Under the pieces are notes generated by a model, which worked only from the letters and a program-made list of their open reading frames with translations, did not search any database and had not been told where the DNA came from. A DNA stretch of 64,000 nt from UBA9647 sp049522195 (lineage in GTDB: Bacteria; Bacteroidota; Ignavibacteria; UBA10030): positions 97,432-161,431 of the forward strand of contig JBEKOB010000001.1 in the NCBI GenBank assembly GCA_049522195.1, read 5' to 3'. Of this stretch, positions 35,882 through 43,700 are shown one piece after another (within the stretch, counting starts at the first letter, position 1; every line of letters begins with the position of its first letter). Position numbers and translations under genes: made by a program.

Positions 35882-38875
35882 TTGTCCTCCATGGCTGCAG
35901 TTGACGAAATCAAAGGTCTCGATTTCTTTGACACCCGCGTCAAGTCGTTTCAAAAACTGATGCGGTTCAAGATCCGGGACATCCTTCTTGTCTCGAGTCT
36001 GTACGACCAGTATCTCTTCGAAGAAGATGGCAGGCTCTACGAGCTGATCCGCCAGGAATTCCAGGCCCTCAACCTCAGTCAGACCCCCGACATCACACAC
36101 GTCACCAGTGGATCAGAAGCCGTCGAACTTGCACTGACCGAGCAGCGGTTTGATCTCATCATCGCGACACTGCATATCGAGGACATGCATGTCATCAAGT
36201 TCGCGAAAATGGTGCGACAGGCAGGCATCAATGTACCGATCATCTTGCTCGCCTACGACAACCGTGAGCGCAAAGAGCTGGTGACGAACTACGACACGTC
36301 GATTTTCGACCGGATTTTCATCTGGCAGGGGGATTATCACCTCCTGTTGGGTATCATCAAGTATATCGAAGACCGGATGAATGTCGAAAGTGACACGAAG
36401 GCAGTCGGCGTACAGTCGATCATCCTCGTCGAAGATAACGTAAGTTTTTACTCCTCATACCTTCCCACCATCTACACGGAAATCCTGAACCAGTCCAAAC
36501 GGCTGTTGTCGGAAGGGGTGAATCTCACTCACAAGTTTCTGCGGATGCGCGCTCGTCCGAAGATTCTCTTGTGCACGACGTTCGAGGAGGCGTGGGAGTA
36601 CTACGAGAAGTACCAGGATTTCGTTCTTGGGATCATCTCCGACGTCAACTTCAAGCGGGGCGGGGTCAAGGATCGCGAAGCCGGCATCACATTTGCGAAA
36701 ATGGTGCGTGAACATCATGAGGATATCCCCATTCTGCTGCAGAGCAGCAATCCGGAATTCGCCGAACGGGCGCGTGAAATGGGAATCTCGTTCATTCAGA
36801 AAACCTCTCCGAGGTTAAGGCATGAACTGCGCGATTTCATGCTGAACAATTTCGGCTTTGGCGACTTCGTGTTCAAAATGCGCGATGGATCCGAAGTCGG
36901 CCGCGCCCACAATTTGAAGACGCTCGAAGAACAACTTCAGGTGGTCCCCGACGAGAGCATCCTTCTGCACGCGGAGCGCAATCACTTCTCCAATTGGCTG
37001 AAAGCCAGAACGGAATTCTGGCTAGCCCACCGGCTGCGGCCCCGAAAAATATCAGATTTCGATTCAATCGACGGCCTCAGGAATGAACTCATCAATTCAC
37101 TGCGGTTCTACAGGGAAATCCAGCAGCGAGGAGTGATCACCGAGTTTCACAAGGAATCGTATGATGTGAAGGGGAGTTTTGCGCGGATCGGCCTCGGTTC
37201 GCTTGGTGGAAAGGCGCGAGGCCTGGGCTTCATCAATACCCTCATCACGAACTACCACATCGACCAGAAATTCGAGGATGTCGAGATCTCGGTGCCGTCG
37301 GCAATTGTCATTGCGACTGACGTGTTTGACAGGTTTCTCGAGCGCAACGATCTCGAGCAGTACGCGCTGAATGCGACCGATGACAACGAACTCAATAAGC
37401 GATTCGTCGACGCGCCGCATTTTCCGGAGGACATTGTCCAAAAACTTACCGAATTTTTGGACATCAACCAGGAGCCATTGGCCGTCAGGTCGTCAAGCCT
37501 TCTGGAAGATTCTCAGTACCAGCCTTTCGCAGGGGTCTATGAGACATTCATGATTCCCAACAACAATCCCGATCCAGCCATCCGGCTCCGGGAGTTGTTG
37601 CAGAGCATCAAGCTCGTATACGCTTCGACCTTTTCGCGCAGCGCGAAAGACTACATGAAGGCCACCGCCTACCAGTTGCAGGAAGAGAAGATGGCGGTGA
37701 TCATCCAGCGCATGGTGGGTGCACGGCACCATAACCGGTTCTATCCTGCCTTCGCCGGTGTTGCCAAGTCGTACAATTTCTATCCGGTTCCCCCTCAGGA
37801 CTCTTCCGACGGTATCGTCCATGTTGCACTCGGTCTCGGAAAGTTGGTTGTCGAGGGCGGAAACTCCGTCCGTTTTTGCCCGAAGTACCCCCGCCATCTG
37901 CTGCAGTTCTTCTCGACAACGGAGACGATCCGCAATGCGCAGCAGGAGTTCCTTGCGCTCGACTTGGACGGCGGATTCGATCACAAGCAGGATGAGACTC
38001 CTGATGTTTTTGTGCAGCGGTATGACCTGAGCAAGGCGGAGGAGGACCAGACATTGTTTTACGTCGGCTCGACCTACTCCTCGGAGAACGACTCAGTGTA
38101 CGACGGCGTGTCGAGGGACGGCAAACGGGTCGTCACGTTTGCTCCCATCCTCAAACACAAAATCTTCCCGCTTGCCGAGATTCTTGAGCTGATACTTGAC
38201 ATGGGGACCTGGGGAATGGGCACGCACGTCGAGATAGAATTTGCGGCAAACATGAATGTGCCGGCTGGTAAGCCCAAGGAGTTCGCGCTCCTGCAAATCC
38301 GGCCGCTCGTCCTGAGCCTCGAGGCAGAAGAACTCAACGTCGACAACATTGCACAAGAGGACGTGATTTGCCAGAGCCGTCAGGTGCTTGGCAACGGTGC
38401 CATCACGAACTTGCATGATCTTGTGATGGTTGATATCGAGCGGTTCGACCGATCGAAGAGTCGCGATGTCGCTACAGAACTCAGTGTGATCAACGCCAAG
38501 CTCACGGCGCAGAAGAAACCATATGTGCTCATCGGTGTCGGACGCTGGGGGAGTCTGGACCCCTGGTTGGGCATACCTGTCACGTGGGACCAGATCGCAG
38601 GGGCCAGCGTAATCGTCGAGTCAGGATTCAAGGATTTCAACGTGACACCTTCACAGGGTTCTCATTTCTTCCAGAACATCACGTCGTTCCGGATAGGCTA
38701 TTTTACGGTCAATTCGTTCGACAATCTTGGATTCATTGATTGGGAATGGCTTTCGAAACAGCCGTCCGCAGAGGAAACGACGTATATCCGTCATCTCCAT
38801 TTCGACGATCCGATTACAGTCAGGATCAACGGTCACAAAAACATGGGGATTATTCTTAAGCCTAAGAAAGCTTGA
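35882..38875 (+). CDS. Two-receiver protein with PEP-synthase-type ATP-binding (PPDK_N) domain, copy 1
   Basis: The protein has 997 residues. TTG 35882 has GAGG eight bases upstream; ATG 35891 is the alternative. Residues 32-165 are receiver-like but degenerate: LLVSS replaces the acidic pair and DLIIATLH lacks the phospho-acceptor Asp. Residues 178-325 are a second receiver with all key residues (Glu184/Asp185, acceptor Asp254 in IISDV, Ser288, Lys307) and an extra 35-residue segment. Residues 432-810 match the ATP-binding domain of PEP synthase/PPDK: GSLGGKARGLGF, LAVRSSSLLEDSQYQPFAG and LLQIRPLV. The His swivel domain and the PEP-binding barrel are absent. The last 180 residues (VLIGVGRWGSLDPWLGIPVT, PSQGSHFFQNITSF) form a conserved domain I do not recognise. 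It is probably a signal-responsive ATP-dependent regulator rather than a PEP synthase (inference). Confidence 0.8.
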   Translation: MSSMAAVDEIKGLDFFDTRVKSFQKLMRFKIRDILLVSSLYDQYLFEEDGRLYELIRQEFQALNLSQTPDITHVTSGSEAVELALTEQRFDLIIATLHIEDMHVIKFAKMVRQAGINVPIILLAYDNRERKELVTNYDTSIFDRIFIWQGDYHLLLGIIKYIEDRMNVESDTKAVGVQSIILVEDNVSFYSSYLPTIYTEILNQSKRLLSEGVNLTHKFLRMRARPKILLCTTFEEAWEYYEKYQDFVLGIISDVNFKRGGVKDREAGITFAKMVREHHEDIPILLQSSNPEFAERAREMGISFIQKTSPRLRHELRDFMLNNFGFGDFVFKMRDGSEVGRAHNLKTLEEQLQVVPDESILLHAERNHFSNWLKARTEFWLAHRLRPRKISDFDSIDGLRNELINSLRFYREIQQRGVITEFHKESYDVKGSFARIGLGSLGGKARGLGFINTLITNYHIDQKFEDVEISVPSAIVIATDVFDRFLERNDLEQYALNATDDNELNKRFVDAPHFPEDIVQKLTEFLDINQEPLAVRSSSLLEDSQYQPFAGVYETFMIPNNNPDPAIRLRELLQSIKLVYASTFSRSAKDYMKATAYQLQEEKMAVIIQRMVGARHHNRFYPAFAGVAKSYNFYPVPPQDSSDGIVHVALGLGKLVVEGGNSVRFCPKYPRHLLQFFSTTETIRNAQQEFLALDLDGGFDHKQDETPDVFVQRYDLSKAEEDQTLFYVGSTYSSENDSVYDGVSRDGKRVVTFAPILKHKIFPLAEILELILDMGTWGMGTHVEIEFAANMNVPAGKPKEFALLQIRPLVLSLEAEELNVDNIAQEDVICQSRQVLGNGAITNLHDLVMVDIERFDRSKSRDVATELSVINAKLTAQKKPYVLIGVGRWGSLDPWLGIPVTWDQIAGASVIVESGFKDFNVTPSQGSHFFQNITSFRIGYFTVNSFDNLGFIDWEWLSKQPSAEETTYIRHLHFDDPITVRINGHKNMGIILKPKKA

Positions 38876-39028
38876 TCGGCTCAAGGCATGGGAGGGGCGG
38901 CCGGGTTGGAGGCCTTGAGAGTACAAAAGCACTTTCGCACGTTCTTTCACCTAAGTCCTCGTTCTTCTATTGCGTCACGGTTGCATAGTGGGACAATCGA
39001 TACACCATACACCAATCAGGAGGGTTTT

Positions 39029-40390
39029 ATGTCTGATTATGTAAAAGATCTGATGGCTGAAGTAAAAGCGAAGAACCCGGCCCAGCCGGAGTTTCACCAG
39101 GCGGTTCAGGAGGTAGTGGAGTCGCTGGCGCTGGTGTTTGAAAGGCATCCTGAATATCGCAGTGCAAAGGTGCTCGAGAGAATTATTGAACCTGAGCGAG
39201 TGATCACATTTCGCGTCGCGTGGGTTGATGATCAGGGCGAAGTGCAGATCAATCGCGGATACAGAATTCAGATGAACAGTGCAATTGGACCGTACAAGGG
39301 AGGTCTGCGATTCCATCCTTCCGTGACGCTCGGCATTCTGAAGTTCCTTGCGTTCGAACAGGTTTTCAAAAACAGTCTGACGACACTTCCGATGGGTGGC
39401 GGCAAAGGCGGATCGGATTTCGATCCAAAAGGAAAGAGCGATCTAAAGATCATGCGGTTCTGCCAGGCCTTTATGTCTGAGCTGTTCCGGCATGTCGGAC
39501 CGGACACGGACGTCCCCGCGGGCGATATCGGAGTCGGTGGAAGAGAGATTGGATACCTGTTCGGCCAGTACAAGAAACTGAGAAACGAATTCAGCGGTGT
39601 CCTGACGGGCAAGGGATTGAACTGGGGTGGCTCGCTTGTTCGACCGGAAGCCACGGGCTACGGTTCCGTCTATTTCGCTTCCGAGATGCTTTCAACGAAG
39701 GGGAAAACCCTCGAAGGTAAAAAATGCCTCGTGTCCGGAAGTGGAAACGTTGCACAATATACGATCGAGAAAATTAATCAACTAGGAGGCAAGGCCGTCA
39801 CGTTGTCTGATTCGAACGGCTATATTTATGATGAGGCCGGAATCGACAAAGACAAGCTCGCATTTGTGATGGAACTGAAAAACGTGCGCCGCGGAAGAAT
39901 CCAGGAGTACACCGATAAATTCAAGGGCGCGGTTTACACTCCGGTTGATGCCAAGATGGACAGCAATCCTCTCTGGAACCACAAGGCAGATTGTGCGTTC
40001 CCGAGCGCGACGCAGAACGAAATCAACGCCAAGGACGCGCAGAACCTGATCAGGAACGGTGTCTCTGTGGTCAGTGAGGGCGCGAACATGCCCACGACGA
40101 TCGACGGCGTGAAGCTGTTCCTCGATGCGAAGATCCTGTACGGTCCCGGCAAGGCGGCAAACGCAGGCGGAGTTGCCACGTCAGGGCTGGAGATGTCACA
40201 GAACAGCATGCGCCTGTCTTGGACCCGTGAGGAAGTCGACAATCGGCTGCGAATGATCATGCACAGCATTCATTCGATCTGCGTGCAGAATGCCGAGCGA
40301 TTTGGCACTCCAGGCAATTATGTCAACGGTGCCAATATCGGCGGTTTCCTTAAGGTCGCAGATGCAATGATGGATCAGGGAGTCGTCTAA
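39029..40390 (+). CDS. gdhA: Hexameric glutamate dehydrogenase, NADP-type coenzyme site
   Basis: The protein has 453 residues; ATG 39029 follows a perfect AGGAGG site. It is strongly similar to the upstream enzyme across its length (KAKNPAQPEFHQAV, PMGGGKGGSDFDPKGKSD, VPAGDIGVGGREIGYLFGQ). In the coenzyme fold it reads SGSGNVAQY and LSDSNG, giving Ser238, Ser262 and Asn263 at the positions where the first copy has Phe, Pro and Asp. SGSGNVAQY and the S-D-S pattern are those of the NADP-dependent GdhA of E. coli, so this copy is predicted to be the biosynthetic, ammonia-assimilating enzyme. The partner gene begins 93 bases downstream. The two gene pairs are evidently an ancient tandem duplication with split coenzyme use. 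Confidence 0.95.
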   Translation: MSDYVKDLMAEVKAKNPAQPEFHQAVQEVVESLALVFERHPEYRSAKVLERIIEPERVITFRVAWVDDQGEVQINRGYRIQMNSAIGPYKGGLRFHPSVTLGILKFLAFEQVFKNSLTTLPMGGGKGGSDFDPKGKSDLKIMRFCQAFMSELFRHVGPDTDVPAGDIGVGGREIGYLFGQYKKLRNEFSGVLTGKGLNWGGSLVRPEATGYGSVYFASEMLSTKGKTLEGKKCLVSGSGNVAQYTIEKINQLGGKAVTLSDSNGYIYDEAGIDKDKLAFVMELKNVRRGRIQEYTDKFKGAVYTPVDAKMDSNPLWNHKADCAFPSATQNEINAKDAQNLIRNGVSVVSEGANMPTTIDGVKLFLDAKILYGPGKAANAGGVATSGLEMSQNSMRLSWTREEVDNRLRMIMHSIHSICVQNAERFGTPGNYVNGANIGGFLKVADAMMDQGVV

Positions 40391-40421
40391 GATCGCACGC
40401 GCAGTACTCTGAACAAACCGA

Positions 40422-40449
40422 CGGAGAGACGGGGTTACCTGTCTCTCCG
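40422..40449 (+). terminator. Hairpin between the second gdhA and its partner gene
   Basis: CGGAGAGAC (40422-40430) pairs perfectly with GTCTCTCCG (40441-40449) around a 10-base loop. The following GTCTATTCTTC is only moderately T-rich, so it may be a partial terminator, as at the same place in the first pair (35734-35810). Confidence 0.5.
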
Positions 40450-40483
40450 GTCTATTCTTCGTATACCCCGCACCGAGAGCCTC

Positions 40484-43400
40484 GTGAAGACAGAATTTGA
40501 TGAGCTGAAATCTACCTCCGATACCCTCTGGGTCGAGCACGGCTATGGAGATCGCTTCCAGGGATTCCAGAATCTCATGCGGCTCCGGATACGTGATGTC
40601 CTGCTTGTCTCCAGCCTCTACGACCTCTATCTTTTTGAAGAGGACGGAAGACTCTACGAGCTCATCCGTAATGAATATCAGGGTTTCAACCTCAGTCACT
40701 CCCCCGAATTGACCCGCGTTTCCAGTGGATATGAGGCGATCGCTCTCGCAAAAGAGGAGCGGCGGTTCGACCTCATCATCACAACACTTCATATCGACGA
40801 CATGCATGCGATCGACTTCGCCCGCATGGTGAAGGAAGCGGGGATCAATATCCCGATCGTCCTGTTGACTCACGACAACCGGGAACTGAAGTACCTTCTG
40901 ATGAACCATGACACATCGGTGTTCGAAAAGGTGTTCATCTGGCAGGGGGATTTCCGCATCATTATCGCCATCATCAAGTCCATCGAGGATAAGATTAACG
41001 TCGATCATGACACGCGCATGGTGGGAGTCCAGACTATCATCGTCATCGAGGACAGTGTCAAATACTATTCGTCATTTCTCCCCAGTATCTATACCGAGAT
41101 GCTGAAGCAGTCACAGGCGCTTATTTCAGAGGGGATCAATCTGACCCATAAGTTCCTCCGGATGAGGGCTCGTCCGAAGATCCTTCTCTGCTCGACATAT
41201 GAGGAAGCGTGGGATTACTACGATCGCTACAGCGAGTACATGCTGGGGATTATCTCGGACATTGATTTTCCCCGCGGCGGGGTGCAGGATCCGCGGGCAG
41301 GCCTCGCGTTTGCCAGGGAGGTCAAGGAGCGCCAGCCTGATCTGCCGGTTCTTCTTCTGTCGAACATGCCGGAAAATGAGTCCCTTGCCCACGCGCGCGG
41401 TGCAGCGTTTCTGGTCAAAGATTCGCCGCTTCTGCTCAACGAGCTGAGGAAATTCATGATCCAGTTCTTCAGCTTCGGAGATTTCGTGTTCCGCACCCCC
41501 GAAGGTGTCGAGGTCGGCCGCGCAAATGATCTGAAGAGCCTGGAGGAACAACTGTCCATCGTGCCGGAAGAGAGTGTCCGGTATCATGCGGAGCGGAATC
41601 ATTTTTCCAACTGGTTAAAGGCAAGAACGGAGTTCTGGCTTGCCCATCAGTTGAGACCGCGGCGGGTTTCAGACTATCAGACAGTCGAAGCGCTGAGGCA
41701 GGATCTCATACGATCGCTTCACCACTACAGGAATATTCGCCAGCGCGGTATCATCGCAGATTTCGTCAAAGAGTCATTCGATCCGGCAAGCAGTTTTGCC
41801 CGCATCGGAGGCGGATCACTTGGAGGCAAGGCGAGAGGCCTTGGATTTGTCAACACCTTGATCAACGATTACAAAGTCGGTACGAGGTTCGAGGACGTGC
41901 AGATCTACGTCCCTGCGGCCGTAGTCCTCGGCACGGACGTTTTCGACGAATTCCTTAACGACAACAACCTCCGGCAGTTCGCGATCAGCTGCACGGACGA
42001 TACGGAAATTACGAAGAAGTTCCTCGAGGCGAGCAGGTTCCCGGAAGCGGTGCTGGGTGAGCTAGCTGCGTTTCTCGACATTGTGCGGACGCCGATCGCA
42101 GTCCGCTCGTCGAGTTTACTGGAAGACTCACAGTACCATCCGTTCGCAGGGGTCTACGAAACATACATGATCCCCAACAACAATCCGAATCCCCTCATCC
42201 GCCTCAATGATCTTATCAATAGCATTAAACGGGTCTACGCGTCGACCTTCTATCAGAGTGCGAAAGACTATATCAAGATCACAACGTATCGACTCGAAGA
42301 AGAAAAGATGGCTGTGATCATCCAGAAGCTGGCGGGGGCCGAGCACGAGAACCGGTTTTATCCTGACATCGCTGGAGTCGCGAAATCGTACAATTTCTAT
42401 CCACTCCCTCCGCAGAAATCCTCCGATGGAATCGTCTCGGCAGCGCTGGGACTCGGGAAGACAGTCGTTGACGGTGGCAATACCGTCCGATTCTGCCCGA
42501 AATATCCAAACGACCTCATCCAGTTCTATTCCGTCGAAGAATCGCTCAATAATTCCCAGAGAACTTTCTTTGCGCTTCAAATGGACGCGCGTTCGGACTT
42601 CGGGTTTGAGACGCATGATGTCCTTGTGCAAAAGTTCGGACTGGACGTTGCTGAACAAGACGGCACTCTGGCATATGTCGGAGCCACGTACTCACCTGAA
42701 AGCGACGTGATCACAGACGGACTTGGCAGGAACGGGCCACGTGTCGTTACATTTGGTCCAATCCTGCGCAATCGATCTCACCATCTTGCTCAGATTCTCG
42801 AGCTGCTCCTTGATATGGGAACGTGGGGAATGGGAACTCCTGTGGAGATCGAATTTGCGATGGTGATGTCCGGACGCAACAACGGACCGAAGGAATTTGC
42901 CCTGCTCCAAATGCGGCCGCTTGTCGTTCACAGAGAACCGGAAGAACTCAACGTGGAGGAGTTCAAGCCGGCCCAGCTCATCTGCGAGAGCACTCAGGTA
43001 CTCGGAAATGGCCTGATCGAAGACATCGAGGATATTGTGTTTGTCGACAACCAGTTGTTCGACCGCTCGCAAACACGTGAGGTGGCGAAAGAAGTTAGTG
43101 TCATGAACAGCAGGCTGATCTCTGAACAACGTCCATACCTGCTCATTGGGATCGGACGCTGGGGTTCCATGGATGACTGGCTGGGTATCCCCGTGACGTG
43201 GGAGCAGATTGCGGGCGCCCGCGCTATCGTGGAAACCGGATTCAAGGAAATGTCGGTGGCCCCTTCACAGGGCTCACATTTCTTTCAAAACATCACTTCC
43301 TTTATGATCGGCTATTTTACTGTCGACCCGCACAACAACCTGGGCTTCATCGACTGGGATTGGCTGCTGCGCCAGAAGCCCATCGAGAAAATGAAATTCA

Positions 43401-43495
43401 CAAAGCTCATTCGATTTGAAAAACCTCTCGTTATCAAAATCAACGGCCACCAAAGCAAAGGCGTCATCTTGAAACCAGAGGCGGAACATGGCTAA
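40484..43495 (+). CDS. Two-receiver protein with PEP-synthase-type ATP-binding (PPDK_N) domain, copy 2
   Basis: The protein has 1003 residues with a GTG start. It is a full-length paralogue of 35882-38875 with the same domain order. The first receiver is again degenerate (LLVSSLYD, FDLIITTLHIDDMH without acceptor Asp). The second is intact: Glu189/Asp190, Asp259 in GIISDIDF, Ser293 and Lys312. The ATP-binding domain shows GGSLGGKARGLGF, IAVRSSSLLEDSQYHPFAG and LLQMRPLV. The C-terminal domain repeats LLIGIGRWGSMDDWLGIPVT and PSQGSHFFQNITSF. As in copy 1 there is no phospho-His or PEP domain, so it cannot be a normal PEP synthase. The stop codon overlaps the zinc-ribbon gene by eight bases, tying it to the third dehydrogenase as well. 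Confidence 0.8.
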   Translation: MKTEFDELKSTSDTLWVEHGYGDRFQGFQNLMRLRIRDVLLVSSLYDLYLFEEDGRLYELIRNEYQGFNLSHSPELTRVSSGYEAIALAKEERRFDLIITTLHIDDMHAIDFARMVKEAGINIPIVLLTHDNRELKYLLMNHDTSVFEKVFIWQGDFRIIIAIIKSIEDKINVDHDTRMVGVQTIIVIEDSVKYYSSFLPSIYTEMLKQSQALISEGINLTHKFLRMRARPKILLCSTYEEAWDYYDRYSEYMLGIISDIDFPRGGVQDPRAGLAFAREVKERQPDLPVLLLSNMPENESLAHARGAAFLVKDSPLLLNELRKFMIQFFSFGDFVFRTPEGVEVGRANDLKSLEEQLSIVPEESVRYHAERNHFSNWLKARTEFWLAHQLRPRRVSDYQTVEALRQDLIRSLHHYRNIRQRGIIADFVKESFDPASSFARIGGGSLGGKARGLGFVNTLINDYKVGTRFEDVQIYVPAAVVLGTDVFDEFLNDNNLRQFAISCTDDTEITKKFLEASRFPEAVLGELAAFLDIVRTPIAVRSSSLLEDSQYHPFAGVYETYMIPNNNPNPLIRLNDLINSIKRVYASTFYQSAKDYIKITTYRLEEEKMAVIIQKLAGAEHENRFYPDIAGVAKSYNFYPLPPQKSSDGIVSAALGLGKTVVDGGNTVRFCPKYPNDLIQFYSVEESLNNSQRTFFALQMDARSDFGFETHDVLVQKFGLDVAEQDGTLAYVGATYSPESDVITDGLGRNGPRVVTFGPILRNRSHHLAQILELLLDMGTWGMGTPVEIEFAMVMSGRNNGPKEFALLQMRPLVVHREPEELNVEEFKPAQLICESTQVLGNGLIEDIEDIVFVDNQLFDRSQTREVAKEVSVMNSRLISEQRPYLLIGIGRWGSMDDWLGIPVTWEQIAGARAIVETGFKEMSVAPSQGSHFFQNITSFMIGYFTVDPHNNLGFIDWDWLLRQKPIEKMKFTKLIRFEKPLVIKINGHQSKGVILKPEAEHG

Positions 43496-43700
43496 GACAA
43501 GTGGTCAACCAGGATCAAAGGCAGTTCATGTTTGCCCTCACTGCGGTGCTCATCTGAGCCCATGGCAACAGGTGCTTCTAAGCGTTGACCGGGCACTGAT
43601 GTGCAGGAACTGTTGGTACCGGATCGTGCTCGACGCGACCGATGAGAAGCAGGAGGGAAAGCAGGATGACACGTCAACATCGAAGGACGAAAAGAAATGA
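43488..43700 (+). CDS. 70-residue zinc-ribbon protein coupled to both neighbours
   Basis: CPHC near residue 16 and CRNC near residue 39 form a four-Cys zinc ribbon (VHVCPHCGAHL, then ALMCRNCWYRI). The tail is charged and probably disordered (EKQEGKQDDTSTSKDEKK). The start overlaps the two-receiver gene by eight bases and the stop overlaps the next dehydrogenase as ATGA, so synthesis of all three is linked. I know of no described function. A small adaptor or regulator between the regulator protein and the dehydrogenase is the simplest idea (inference). Confidence 0.75.
   Translation: MAKTSGQPGSKAVHVCPHCGAHLSPWQQVLLSVDRALMCRNCWYRIVLDATDEKQEGKQDDTSTSKDEKK

Noticed and set aside
35882..38875. 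Call as phosphoenolpyruvate synthase
   Set aside because: Only the ATP-binding domain is present; the phospho-His swivel domain and the PEP-binding barrel are missing, and receivers replace them.
40196..41008. 270-residue minus-strand ORF
   Set aside because: It spans the end of one and the start of another well-supported plus-strand gene and has no recognisable domain.
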